Made by a program: the position numbers and the translations under genes. Source: a virus. From it: a DNA stretch of 43,777 nt. Positions 26,147-33,822 of this stretch are shown in pieces. Below the pieces are notes generated by a model. That model saw only the letters and a list, made by a program, of their open reading frames with translations, had not been told where the DNA came from and ran no database searches. Location of the stretch: positions 1 to 43,777 of the IMG/VR virus record IMGVR_UViG_3300050821_013337. One strand, written 5' to 3'. How positions within the stretch are numbered: the stretch's first letter is position 1; each line of letters starts with the position of its first letter.

Positions 26147-26344
26147 TCAGAGCGTCCACGACCCCGACCGCGACCACGAACACGAACACGACCACGAGCG
26201 CGAGCGCGAGCCCGACCGCGAGCGCGAGCCCGACCACGACCACGACCGCGACGACGACCACGACCGCGACCACGACCGCGACGACGACCACGACCGCGAC
26301 CACGACCGCGACCACGACCGATATTTCTGTTTCATCCCACGCAT
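26147..26344 (-). CDS. 65-residue Arg/Ser/Trp repeat peptide
   Basis: ATG 26344 lies just after the stop of the upstream gene, with AAGGGG 7 nt before it. After MRGMKQKYRSW the peptide is a run of RSWS, RSWSSS and SRSGSR units. It would be strongly basic and unstructured, like a nucleic-acid-binding or membrane-active peptide. All frames of the hexameric tract are open, so translation in this frame rests on the start signal and operon position only. Confidence 0.4.
   Translation of the reverse strand: MRGMKQKYRSWSRSWSRSWSSSRSWSRSWSSSRSWSWSGSRSRSGSRSRSWSCSCSWSRSGSWTL
26158..26320. repeat. CGACCACGAC-type hexamer/triplet repeat tract
   Basis: About 160 nt built of CGACCA, CGACGA, CGCGAC, CGAGCG and CGAACA units on the + strand. 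It is purely low-complexity and open in all frames. It is the third such tract within 5 kb and different in sequence from the other two. Confidence 0.85.
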
Positions 26345-26345
26345 G

Positions 26346-26609
26346 TCACTTCCCCTTAGCGAAAGCTTCGATGGAAGCGATACGCACATACAGCGGGCCA
26401 GGAATCTTCTGGAGATCCTTCCAGTTCTTATCCGAGAACGAGCCAGTCTCATAAACGATGCCTCCATCTTCGAGGAGCACACAGTCGGAATTCACGCCTG
26501 CCAGTGTTCCGGCGTAGAAGTAGTTCATGCAGAAGAGGATGACCTTCTCGCCCAACAAGGCAAGGAGGCCCTCGCCCTCGACTTCCTGGACATTCACGAG
26601 CTTTTTCAT
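26346..26609 (-). CDS. Conserved 87-residue phage protein
   Basis: ATG 26609 has GGGAG 8 nt upstream; an earlier ATG (26624) falls too close to the leader. The sequence GLLALLGEKVILFCMNYFYAG, LAGVNSDCVLLEDGGIVYET, DKNWKDLQKI, YVRIASIEAF is recognisable as a common phage/prophage family of unknown function with an SH3- or Sm-like beta pattern. It follows the second copy of the two-hairpin leader. Confidence 0.65.
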   Translation of the reverse strand: MKKLVNVQEVEGEGLLALLGEKVILFCMNYFYAGTLAGVNSDCVLLEDGGIVYETGSFSDKNWKDLQKIPGPLYVRIASIEAFAKGK

Positions 26610-26625
26610 AAACGCTTCTCCCATT

Positions 26626-26660
26626 CCAGCATCGGCTGGCGAAAAGGCCCGAAGGCCCTT
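26626..26660 (-). terminator. Two-hairpin leader element, copy 2, with terminator-like first hairpin
   Basis: Leftward RNA: AAGGGCC-UUCG-GGCCUUUU (26660-26642), a stem with UUCG loop and U-run as in an intrinsic terminator. One G-U pair works only in the minus-strand RNA. The hairpin CCAGC-CGAU-GCUGG follows (26639-26626), identical to that at 26100-26113, then GGGAG and the start of the 87-residue gene. It could attenuate transcription from the promoter at 26895-26923. Confidence 0.6.
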
Positions 26661-26675
26661 GCGTCAAGCGATGGG

Positions 26676-26843
26676 CTACAGCACCTCCACGGAGTCGAGG
26701 GTCCGGACCAGGTGGAAGGCCTCGTTGAGCGTGATCCCCATGAGGTCGGCTGTTTCTTGGACCTCACGGGCCAGCTCGGGCCAGGGGCGGTAGGCGCTCG
26801 GTCGCGGGAGGGCCAGGGATTGGATCGAGACGGGTGAGAGCAT
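26676..26843 (-). CDS. Unknown 55-residue early protein
   Basis: ATG 26843 has a perfect AAGGAG 5 nt upstream. It is the first gene after the strong promoter at 26895-26923, with a leader of about 45 nt. The sequence is Pro-rich at first, then a helical segment (LAREVQETADLMGITLNEAF HLV-type helix-turn-helix or ribbon-helix pattern). A terminator-like hairpin follows its stop. It might be a small regulator; this is inference. Confidence 0.55.
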   Translation of the reverse strand: MLSPVSIQSLALPRPSAYRPWPELAREVQETADLMGITLNEAFHLVRTLDSVEVL

Positions 26844-26883
26844 CTTTTCTCCTTTTGGGGCACCGGGTCTCAGGGGTTGCCGG

Positions 26884-26923
26884 GTGTCGAGTGAAGTTTG
26901 GGGTCTGGATCGCTCGTTGTCAA
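26884..26923 (-). promoter_or_regulatory. Sigma70-type early promoter B with shared operator-like motif
   Basis: Leftwards: TTGACA (26923-26918), 17-nt spacer, CAAACT (26900-26895). It sits directly after the stop of the HTH gene. The 16 nt at 26884-26899 are identical to 18202-18217 at the other early promoter. It drives the accessory gene cluster. Confidence 0.75.
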
Positions 26924-26926
26924 GGG

Positions 26927-27280
26927 CTAAAATTTCGGGAGTCTGGACTCCAGCATGAGATCGAGGTTCCGCGCCAGAAGCTCCGGAACGGGCTGTTTCC
27001 CGGACGCCCAGCGGTAGGCGGTCGACCTGTGGCACCCGGAAAGCTCCACGAGGTGGTCCAGCCATTTGCGGCCCCAAAGCGCGTCGACCGCCTGCCGGAA
27101 CTGCTCCGCCGTCATCGGTTTTCTAGGCGTCACGGCCCAGCGGCCCAGGCGCAGGGCGCCGTCAACCTCGGACGCCCCCGTGGCGTCGCCGCGCGTGCAT
27201 GCCAAGGCCTCAATTGCTGAAACGGCCACCCTTGAGACCACGTACCTGCCCTCTGAAGTGAGTGTAAAACGCTCTTGCAT
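26927..27280 (-). CDS. HTH DNA-binding regulator
   Basis: 117 residues. The C-terminal 60 (MTAEQFRQAVDALWGRKW, LVELSGCHRSTAYRWASG, KQPVPELLARNLDLML) match a Cro/C1-type or related helix-turn-helix seen in small phage regulators, with GCHRSTAYRW as the recognition helix. The N-terminal part (MQERFTLTSEGRYVVSRVAV) looks like a separate small domain. AGGAGG lies 4 nt before the ATG. It is the gene nearest to the control region and lies directly upstream of promoter B, whose shared motif is a plausible operator. There is no integrase, so an early/late switch is more likely than lysogeny. Confidence 0.7.
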   Translation of the reverse strand: MQERFTLTSEGRYVVSRVAVSAIEALACTRGDATGASEVDGALRLGRWAVTPRKPMTAEQFRQAVDALWGRKWLDHLVELSGCHRSTAYRWASGKQPVPELLARNLDLMLESRLPKF

Positions 27281-27296
27281 GGTGCCTCCTAGTAGC

Positions 27297-27324
27297 AGGA
27301 TAGTTAAAATTCTCTCGTTTTCAA
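27297..27324 (-). promoter_or_regulatory. Promoter of the HTH regulator gene
   Basis: Leftwards: TTGAAA (27324-27319), 16-nt spacer, TATCCT (27302-27297). It is followed within 20 nt by AGGAGG and the ATG at 27280, so the leader is very short. It lacks the motif shared by the two other early promoters. Confidence 0.55.
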
Positions 27325-27448
27325 GGAAAAATGTGAAGGTGCAGCATGCACAAAATGAGCAAAACGCGAACGGGCTTCTGCGGAGTTGGTGAAAAAGGCG
27401 AAGAAAGGACGATAGCGTTAGGATGATTTACGCAGAAAAAACGAAGAT

Positions 27449-27472
27449 GCAAAATGCAATGTAGCATTTTGC
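27449..27472. repeat. Perfect inverted repeat GCAAAATGC/GCATTTTGC
   Basis: Two 9-nt arms separated by AATGTA. Another CATTTTGC lies at 27496-27503 and CAAAATG at 27351-27357. There is no T-run suggesting a terminator, so a protein-binding site or origin element is more likely. Confidence 0.6.
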
Positions 27473-27702
27473 TATTTCAAAAATCTAAAAGTTTCCATTT
27501 TGCGAAAATACCTCATGAGTCTAGGTAAGCTTCGGCGCTAACTCTGCTAACACTAACCTATTTGGACCCCAATAGATGATGTGTTAAGTGTTGAAAATAG
27601 TTCTGATGGCATGGTCATCGTAAATAGCTGACAGGACACGAGTAAACACTAAAACACCTGCTAAGGACAATGGAATTAGGGGTTTGCGAGTTTAAAAAAG
27701 TG

Positions 27703-27715
27703 ACTTCACTCGACA
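27703..27715 (+). promoter_or_regulatory. Third copy of the ACTTCACTCGACA motif
   Basis: The 13-nt core found at both early promoters occurs here on the opposite strand, facing the late genes. No TTGACA lies at the right distance upstream. A CATAAT hexamer at 27744-27749 could be the -10 of a rightward promoter with this site near -45. It is a candidate operator or activator site. Confidence 0.5.
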
Positions 27716-27755
27716 GGCTCAACTCTAGAAAAAACACATGTCGCATAATGTACAC

Positions 27756-27772
27756 TGTAGCATAACGCTACA
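27756..27772. repeat. Inverted repeat TGTAGC-ATAAC-GCTACA
   Basis: 6-nt arms, 5-nt loop. The left arm with its neighbours (TGTAGCAT) also occurs at 27460-27467 inside the larger inverted repeat, so both sites may bind the same factor. Confidence 0.5.
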
Positions 27773-27999
27773 ATCCATAAATACCACCTCTCTCTCTCTC
27801 TCTCTACTCTACTAACACTACAACAAGGAAAAAGGTCATTTAAAGATATCAAAGAACTTAAACCCTCCAAAGGTGTTGGTCAGGAGGTCCCAGTGTAGTC
27901 CCAGTGTAGTTTTGGTCGCAGAAAACCCGCGTCGTTGCTGGGATCGCGCTCCGAACCCTACAGATCACGCCATCCTTCACCCTTGATCCACGTTCCGGC

Positions 28000-28374
28000 A
28001 TGCCCCATGCTTGGGCCATGGTCGACCGTCGAGACACGCCACCCTCGGAGCCCCCGGCGCAGCGTGGCGTCCCGGTCACGGACCTTCGACCGCCTCCTGA
28101 AGTGCTGGAGCCCAAGGACGACAGGCCCGACAGCTCGCGCGCCCTGGACAAGGCCGCCAAGCTGCTGCTGGAGTCGCTCAAGAACCTGAGCGCCCACCAG
28201 CTGGACGGGATCCCCATTGCCACGCGCTTGGCGCTTGCCGCGAAGCTCGAGCTGGCGGTCCAGGCCCGGAAGCAGACGGACCTGGGCAAACGTAGCTTGG
28301 ACATGACGGAGCGGGAGCTGGACGCCCAGATCGAGCGGCGCGTGGCCCTTCTCAGGCCCTCCGTGGCCTCGTGA
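28000..28374 (+). CDS. Putative terminase small subunit
   Basis: 124 residues (ATG 28000; ATG 28018 is an alternative, neither with a clear ribosome site). It has a Pro-rich start, then a helical body (DKAAKLLLESLKNLSAHQLDG, ATRLALAAKLELAVQARKQ, ELDAQIERRVALL). There is no sequence signature of TerS, but it is the first late gene, directly upstream of the large subunit with a GTGA overlap, and has the usual size and helix content. It would recognise the packaging site and feed DNA to the motor. Confidence 0.5.
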   Translation: MPHAWAMVDRRDTPPSEPPAQRGVPVTDLRPPPEVLEPKDDRPDSSRALDKAAKLLLESLKNLSAHQLDGIPIATRLALAAKLELAVQARKQTDLGKRSLDMTERELDAQIERRVALLRPSVAS

Positions 28375-29852
28375 CGCGGCTCCTGGACGAGAAGGCCGAG
28401 CTGCTGGAGCTGCTGAACGCCCGGCTTCGGGCCGAGATCCTGAAGTGTGTTGATGATCCGCTCAGGTTCGCGGAGCTGGCCTTCCCGTGGGGCGAGGGCG
28501 AGCTGAGCGCCTGGGGCGGGCCCAACGAGTGGCAGCGGGAGGTCCTGGAGTCCGTGCGCGACGGCCTGAGCTGGGAGGCCGCGTACCAGGACGCGACGGC
28601 CTCGGGCCATGGCGTCGGCAAGTCCGCGCTGTTGGCCATCCTCATCCTCTGGGCGATGCTGGACCCGAACTGTCGCGGGACGGTCACCGCGAACACGGGC
28701 GAGCAGCTGCGGACCAAGACCTGGCCGGAACTGAGCAAGTGGTACCGGCTGTGCCGGGTCAGCGACTTGTGGGAACTGACGGCCACGACGCTCAAGACCC
28801 GAAACCCGGAGTGCCGGGGCCGCGTGGACGCGGTCACGTGGTCTGAAGAGAACCCGGCCGCCTTCGCCGGCCTCCACAACGTGGGCTCGCGGATCATCCT
28901 CGTCATGGACGAAGCGTCCGAGATCGCGCCGGTGATCTGGGAGACCGCCGAGGGTGCACTGACGGATGCCGGGACGCAGATCCTGTGGTTCGCCTTCGGG
29001 AACCGGACCCAGCCGGTCGGGCGCTTCAACGATTGTTTTGGCAGGTTCAGGGCTCGTTGGCGCGTTCGTTGCATCGACTCCCGGACGGTGCCCCAGTCTA
29101 ACAAGGCGAAGATCGCCCAGTGGGCTGAGGACTATGGCGAGGACTCCGACTTCTTCCGGGTCCGCGTCCTGGGCCTGGCGCCCGCCGTCGCCGCGCAGGC
29201 GCTTATCGGCCCCGAGGAAGTGGAAGTGGCCTTCAACCGCGTCTATAAGGGCCCTGAGTTCGAGTTCGCGGCGATCATCCTGGGAGTCGACGTCGCCCGG
29301 CAAGGGGATGACGAAACCGTGATCTATGCGCGGCAGGGCCTCCAGGCGCGGCCTCCGAAGTGCCTCAGGGTCCCGGACTGCACGCTCGTCGCCGCGCACG
29401 TGGCGCAGGTGAAGCTGGAGGTCGACGCCAACGCGCTCATGGTCGACGGGACGGGGGGCTACGGCGCGGGCGTCGTGGACTGCCTGCGCTCGACGGGCCA
29501 CACGGTGACGGAGGTCCAGTTCGCCGGGCGGCCCAATGACCCGCGCTACTTCAACAAGCGTTCTGAAATGTGGATGCTGATGCGGAATTGGATAAAATCG
29601 GGCGGGGCGATCCCCCGCGATGAGGCTTTGAAGGAGGAACTGTGCGCCGCGACCTACCAGTTCCGGGGCGACAAGTTCCAACTTTGCGAGAAGCAGGACG
29701 TGAAGGACGTCATCGGGAGGTCCCCGGATCGGGCGGACGCCCTGGCGCTGACCTTCGCGATGCCGGTTGCCAACCGCCTGTTTGAGGCCCATGATTTGCT
29801 TGGGCGCGAAACGCGTGCCAAGTACGACGTCGACCGCGACCCGTTCAACTAG
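28371..29852 (+). CDS. terL: Terminase large subunit
   Basis: 493 residues. The ATPase has Walker A SGHGVGKS (78-85) and Walker B IILVMDEAS with Asp180-Glu181. The NWQ-type adenine motif is NEWQREVL at 52-59, and the coupling motif is probably FAFGNRTQPVG. The RNase H-like nuclease starts ILGVDVARQGDDETV near 303, with LMVDGTGGYGAGVVD and SPDRADALALT supplying further acidic residues. It packages DNA into the prohead and cuts it. GTG overlaps the stop of the upstream gene. Confidence 0.93.
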   Translation: MTRLLDEKAELLELLNARLRAEILKCVDDPLRFAELAFPWGEGELSAWGGPNEWQREVLESVRDGLSWEAAYQDATASGHGVGKSALLAILILWAMLDPNCRGTVTANTGEQLRTKTWPELSKWYRLCRVSDLWELTATTLKTRNPECRGRVDAVTWSEENPAAFAGLHNVGSRIILVMDEASEIAPVIWETAEGALTDAGTQILWFAFGNRTQPVGRFNDCFGRFRARWRVRCIDSRTVPQSNKAKIAQWAEDYGEDSDFFRVRVLGLAPAVAAQALIGPEEVEVAFNRVYKGPEFEFAAIILGVDVARQGDDETVIYARQGLQARPPKCLRVPDCTLVAAHVAQVKLEVDANALMVDGTGGYGAGVVDCLRSTGHTVTEVQFAGRPNDPRYFNKRSEMWMLMRNWIKSGGAIPRDEALKEELCAATYQFRGDKFQLCEKQDVKDVIGRSPDRADALALTFAMPVANRLFEAHDLLGRETRAKYDVDRDPFN

Positions 29853-29863
29853 GAGGCCTTGCC

Positions 29864-30076
29864 GTGTGCACCTCGACCCCGAGCCTTCCGCCCGCGATGG
29901 CGCCGCCCCCTCCGCCCGCGCCGAACGACCCGTCCGTGCAGGCCCAGCTCGACGCCGAGCGCCGTCGGCAGGCGGCCGCGCGGTTCCAGACCCTCCTGAC
30001 CTCGGGTCAGGGCGCCGGGACGGCGGGGCAGCAGGCCCCGAATCCGCAGCCGCCCAAGACCTTGATCGGGGCGTGA
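29864..30076 (+). CDS. Unknown 70-residue Pro/Ala/Gln-rich protein
   Basis: The GTG has AGGAGG 7 nt upstream. It begins MCTSTPSLPP, then a Pro tract and an Ala/Gln-rich helix (AQLDAERRRQAAARFQTLL). It lies between terminase and portal, where small proteins of unknown role occur in related podoviruses. Cys2 might allow lipidation only if a signal sequence were present, and it is not. Confidence 0.55.
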   Translation: MCTSTPSLPPAMAPPPPPAPNDPSVQAQLDAERRRQAAARFQTLLTSGQGAGTAGQQAPNPQPPKTLIGA

Positions 30077-30077
30077 C

Positions 30078-31817
30078 GTGGCCCAGGCCCTGAAGCCCAA
30101 GTTCGATCCCGCGAACGTGCCGACCCGGCAGCGCCTGAACCGGCGGCTGTCCCTCATGCGCGCCGAGCGGTCCACGTGGGAGCAGCATTGGAAGGAGCTG
30201 GGCGACAACCTCATGCCCCGGGACGCGCGGTTCTATGCGACGGACCGGAACAAGGGTGTGAAGAAGAACGGCCTGATCATCGACTCCACGGGGCCGTTGG
30301 CCCTTCGCGTCCTGGCCTCAGGCCTGATGGGCGGCGTGACGAGCCCCAGCCGCCAGTGGTTCACGCTCCGCGCGATGGACCCGGACCTCAACGAGCAGTC
30401 CAACGTCAAGCTGTGGCTGGACCAGGCGCGGGTGCGGATGGCCGAGGTTTTCCTGCGCTCGAACCTCTACACCGTGCTCCCGGCCGTGTACCAGGAGCTG
30501 GGCGCCTTCGGCACCTCGGCCTTCGCCGTGGAGGAGGACGCCAAGGACGTCATCCGCTGCAAGCATTTCCCGCTGGGGTCCTACTCCATCGCGGGGTCCG
30601 CGCGCGGCGTGGTTGACGCCTTCGCCCGCGAGTACCAGATGACCGTGGCGACGCTGGTGCAAAAGTTCGGCTACGAGCGGATGCCCAAGTACGTCCGGGA
30701 CCTCTACGAGCGGCGCCAGTTCGATACGTGGATCGACGTTGTCCACTTCGTAGAGCCCAGCGACGGGGCGTCGCCCGTTGCCGCCGAGGCCAAGGGCAAG
30801 CTCTTCGTCTCCACGTACTACCTCTGGGGCGGCGGCGAGCAGCAGCAGTCCTCGCCGGTGGCGGAAAGCGAGGCGGTGGTCTCGCAGCGCGGGTTCGAGG
30901 AGTTCCCGGTCATCGTGCCCCGCTGGACGGTCGTGGGCGAGGATGTCTACGGTTCAGACTGCCCAGGCATGCTGTGCCTGGGCGACATCAAGCAGTTGCA
31001 GCTGGAGCAGAAGAAGAAGCTCCAGGCCATCGGCAAGATGGTCAACCCGCCCGTTCAGGCCCCGGCGTCCCTGAAGCAGCAGCGGATCTCGCTCTTGGAG
31101 GGCGACATCACCTACTACGACTCGGCGAACGGCGCAGTCCAAAAGGTCGAGCCGGTCTACGCCGTGGACTTCAGGATTTCGGAGCTGGCGGAGGACATCC
31201 GGGAGTGCCAGGAGCGGATCAAGCGGACGTTCTTCGAGGACATGTTCCTCATGCTGGACAACTTGGAGACCAAGCAGCCGATCACTGCGGCCGAGGTCGC
31301 CGAGCGCAAGGAGGAGAAGCTCCTCCAGCTGGGCCCGGCACTTCAGCGCCTGAACGACGAGCTGTTGGACCCGCTCATCCGGCGCACCTTCGGCATCATG
31401 CTCCGCTCGGGTGTCCTTCCCCCGTTGCCGCCCGAGTTGAACGGCCAGCGGCTCAGCGTCGAGTACGAGTCGATCCTGGCCCAGGCGGTGAAGCTCACCC
31501 AGGTCGCGGGCATCCAACAGCTGACGGCCTATGCCGGCAGCCTCGTGTCGGCGGACCCGGGCATCCTGGACAACGTGGACCTCGACGAGGCGGTCCAGGC
31601 CTTCGCCGACGCCATCGGCGTGCCGCCCAAGCTCATCCGCGACGCGACGCAGGTCGCCAAGCTCCGCGCCAGCCGCGAGCAGCAGCAGCGCCAGCAGCAG
31701 ATGCTGGCCAACGCCCAGAACGCCGCCCAGGTGGCGCAGACGCTGTCCCAGACCCCCACCGACAGCCCCTCGGCCCTGACGGCCATGGGCCAGGCGATCC
31801 GGGGCGCCAATGCCTGA
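30078..31817 (+). CDS. Portal / head-to-tail connector (T7 gp8-like)
   Basis: 579 residues, the usual length for podoviral portals. It starts with the family pattern RLSLMRAERSTWEQHWKELG, NLMPRD, then GLIIDSTGPLALRVLASGLMGG and TSPSRQWFTL. The crown region contains YGSDCPGMLCLGDIKQLQ and the long helix LEQKKKLQAIGKMVNPPV. QPITAAEVAERKEEKLLQLGP is the stem/wing segment. The C-terminus is a Gln-rich coiled coil. It forms the dodecameric vertex through which DNA passes. It starts with a GTG 1 nt after the upstream stop. Confidence 0.92.
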   Translation: MAQALKPKFDPANVPTRQRLNRRLSLMRAERSTWEQHWKELGDNLMPRDARFYATDRNKGVKKNGLIIDSTGPLALRVLASGLMGGVTSPSRQWFTLRAMDPDLNEQSNVKLWLDQARVRMAEVFLRSNLYTVLPAVYQELGAFGTSAFAVEEDAKDVIRCKHFPLGSYSIAGSARGVVDAFAREYQMTVATLVQKFGYERMPKYVRDLYERRQFDTWIDVVHFVEPSDGASPVAAEAKGKLFVSTYYLWGGGEQQQSSPVAESEAVVSQRGFEEFPVIVPRWTVVGEDVYGSDCPGMLCLGDIKQLQLEQKKKLQAIGKMVNPPVQAPASLKQQRISLLEGDITYYDSANGAVQKVEPVYAVDFRISELAEDIRECQERIKRTFFEDMFLMLDNLETKQPITAAEVAERKEEKLLQLGPALQRLNDELLDPLIRRTFGIMLRSGVLPPLPPELNGQRLSVEYESILAQAVKLTQVAGIQQLTAYAGSLVSADPGILDNVDLDEAVQAFADAIGVPPKLIRDATQVAKLRASREQQQRQQQMLANAQNAAQVAQTLSQTPTDSPSALTAMGQAIRGANA

Positions 31818-32145
31818 GCCCGAGGAACCGCAGCCGAACTCCGTCGATGAGCGGCAGCTCGCAAGCAAGAAGCGTGCCATCAAGGCCGCCGAGGTGCAGG
31901 AGAAGCTCTACATGCAGCAGGTGCTGGCCACGCGGGAGGGCCGGGCGGTCCTGTGGGCCATCCTCATCGAGGCCGGGGTCTACCACATCTCCTTTGACGC
32001 CAGCAACCCGCACGTGACGTCCTTCAACGAGGGGCGCCGCAACGTGGGCAATCGACTCTTGGCACGGATCAGGCTTGCATCAAGCGAGAAACTTGCCATC
32101 ATGGAGCAAGAGGCCCAAAAAGCCCAGGAGGACATGAATGCCTGA
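31810..32145 (+). CDS. Bbp19-like head-region protein
   Basis: 111 residues. ATREGRAVLWAILIEAGVYH and FNEGRRNVGNRLLARI match a family found between portal and scaffold in BPP-1-like and related podoviruses (Bbp19-like). Its role in the virion is not established. It overlaps the portal by 8 nt and the scaffold gene by 8 nt. Confidence 0.65.
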   Translation: MPEPEEPQPNSVDERQLASKKRAIKAAEVQEKLYMQQVLATREGRAVLWAILIEAGVYHISFDASNPHVTSFNEGRRNVGNRLLARIRLASSEKLAIMEQEAQKAQEDMNA

Positions 32146-32785
32146 CCCAGCCTCGGCAGTCGCAGACCCCACGGCCGCCCCTCCGGCGACTCCCACCCTG
32201 ACGACCCCTCCTGCCGACCCGGCGACGCTCTCCGCGCCTCCGGCGACTGACCCCAATACCGCCGCCCCGAAGCCCCCTTCCGAGACCTTGACCGAGGCTC
32301 CGAAGCCCGAGGGCGCGCCGGAGAAGTACGAGTTCAAGCTTCCTGACGGTCTCAAGCTCGACGAGGGCCTCGCGGCCAAGTTCGAGCCCGTGGCCAAGGA
32401 GCTGAACCTCACCAACGCCCAGGCCCAGAAGCTGGCCGACGCCTTCGCCGCCCACCAGTTGGACCAGGCCAAGGCCCAGACGGCCGCCTACACCCAGCAG
32501 CTGACCGACTGGGTGAAGGCCGTTAGCGCCGACCCCGAGATCGGGGGCCCTGGCGACCCGCGGGAGCTGCCCTCCGTCAAGAACGCCCAGGCCGCCGTCG
32601 CCCGCTTCGCGAGCCCGGCCCTGAAGACCTACCTGGAGCAGACTGGCATCGGCAGCCACCCCGAGTTCGTGCGGACCTTCGCCGCCATCGGCAAGCTGCT
32701 GTCCGAGGACGCTTTCCACGCCGTGGGCCGCAAGCCCGAAGCGCCGAAGTCGCCCGCCGCCGTCCTCTGGCCCGACAAGAATTGA
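32138..32785 (+). CDS. Scaffold / capsid assembly protein
   Basis: 215 residues. A Pro/Ala/Thr-rich disordered first 65 residues are followed by YEFKLPDGLKLDEGLAAKF and a long helical part (KELNLTNAQAQKLADAFAAHQ). This layout is shared by T7 gp9-type and related scaffolding proteins. It lies immediately upstream of the coat protein, as expected, with AGGAGG 6 nt before the ATG. It would guide prohead assembly and then leave. Confidence 0.75.
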   Translation: MPDPASAVADPTAAPPATPTLTTPPADPATLSAPPATDPNTAAPKPPSETLTEAPKPEGAPEKYEFKLPDGLKLDEGLAAKFEPVAKELNLTNAQAQKLADAFAAHQLDQAKAQTAAYTQQLTDWVKAVSADPEIGGPGDPRELPSVKNAQAAVARFASPALKTYLEQTGIGSHPEFVRTFAAIGKLLSEDAFHAVGRKPEAPKSPAAVLWPDKN

Positions 32786-32814
32786 CCCCAAACCCTTTGC
32801 CCATGGAGCCTTGA

Positions 32815-33813
32815 ATGGCCACCCTTCCCTCCCCGACCGGCTCGACCACGCTGCTCGACTTCGCCAAGTCCATCAATCCGGACGGCAGCGTCGCGACCGT
32901 CGTCGAACTCCTGAACCAGACGAACGAGATCCTGATGGACATGCAGTGGATCGAGGGCAACCTGCCCACGGGCCATCGCACGACCATCCGCACCGGCCTG
33001 CCCGCCACCACCTGGCGCCAGTTGTACCAGGGCGTCCAGCCCTCCAAGAGCGTCCGCGCCCAGGTGGACGACGCTGTGGGCATGCTGGAAGCCCGCTCCG
33101 AGGTCGACAAGGACTTCGCGAACCTCAACGGCAACACCAGCGAGTTCCGCCTCTCCGAGGCCCGGAGCTTCCTGGAGGCCATGAACCAGGCCTTCCTGTC
33201 CACTCTGTTCTACGGCGACTCGTCCGTGAACAAGGAGCGCTTCACCGGCCTCAGCGCCCGCTACAACCTCTCCACGGCCGTGAACGGCCAGAACATCATC
33301 AAGATGGGCGGCTCTGCGAACGCGAACTGCTCGATCTGGCTGGTGGGCTGGGGGTCCGAGACCTGCACCGGCATCTTCCCCAAGGGCTCCAACTCGGGCA
33401 TCACGCACGAGGACCTGGGCGAGATCGACGCCTTCGACTCCAACAACTACCGCTTCCGCGCCTTCGCCGACCACTGGCAGTGGAAGTGTGGCATCAGCCT
33501 CCGTGACTGGCGCTACGTCATCCGCATCTGCAACATCGATGCGGCGGCCCTCGTGGCCGACACCGCCGGCACGTCCGTGAAGATCATCGAGGCGATGATC
33601 AAGGCCCGCATGCGCATCCCCGCACTCGGCCTCTGCAAGCCTGCCTTCTACGTCAACCGCACGGTGAAGGAGATGCTGGAGATCCAGGCCATGAACAAGA
33701 GCCAGAACGCCCTGCGTCTGGCCGAGGGCATGGACCAGTTCGAGACGCAGCTCTACGGCATCCCCGTCCGGCTGTGCGACCAGCTCCTCACCACAGAATC
33801 CAACGTCGCCTAG
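32815..33813 (+). CDS. Major capsid protein
   Basis: 332 residues, HK97-fold coat of the BPP-1/podovirus type. Recognisable segments are LDFAKSINPDGSVATVVELL, LPTGHRTTIRTGLPATTWR, the loop with FRLSEARSFLEAMNQ, GWGSETCTGIFPKGS and KCGISLRDWRYVIRICNID. GGAG lies before the ATG. Surrounded by scaffold and cement genes, it is the structural core of the head. Confidence 0.9.
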   Translation: MATLPSPTGSTTLLDFAKSINPDGSVATVVELLNQTNEILMDMQWIEGNLPTGHRTTIRTGLPATTWRQLYQGVQPSKSVRAQVDDAVGMLEARSEVDKDFANLNGNTSEFRLSEARSFLEAMNQAFLSTLFYGDSSVNKERFTGLSARYNLSTAVNGQNIIKMGGSANANCSIWLVGWGSETCTGIFPKGSNSGITHEDLGEIDAFDSNNYRFRAFADHWQWKCGISLRDWRYVIRICNIDAAALVADTAGTSVKIIEAMIKARMRIPALGLCKPAFYVNRTVKEMLEIQAMNKSQNALRLAEGMDQFETQLYGIPVRLCDQLLTTESNVA

Positions 33814-33822
33814 GAGAACCCC

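Larger units (their letters stand above)
27281..27999. other. AT-rich non-coding control region between early and late genes
   Basis: About 720 nt of AT-rich DNA with no credible gene, in an otherwise GC-rich genome. It holds the promoter of the HTH gene, a third copy of the 13-nt early-promoter motif (27703-27715), inverted repeats at 27449-27472 and 27756-27772, and three AACACTA boxes (27549, 27645, 27814). It also holds CATTTTGC boxes, a (CT)9 run (27788-27805) and a tandem 11-mer (27888-27909). It is a candidate replication origin and divergent control region. Confidence 0.7.

Noticed and set aside
25974-26837. Plus-strand 287-codon frame with Asp/His/Arg repeats
   Set aside because: It runs against an operon of well-signalled minus-strand genes, and the repeat tract is open in all frames.
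26927-27280. Prophage repressor implying lysogeny
   Set aside because: An HTH gene alone is not enough; no integrase, excisionase or attachment site is visible.
27670-27765. 31-codon plus-strand frame in the control region
   Set aside because: The purine-rich sequence is too close to the ATG to act as a ribosome site, no motif is present, and it overlaps the operator-like motif.
27858-30188. Antisense frame of 776 codons opposite the terminase region
   Set aside because: The terminase large subunit on the + strand is certain; the antisense frame has no start signal or motif.
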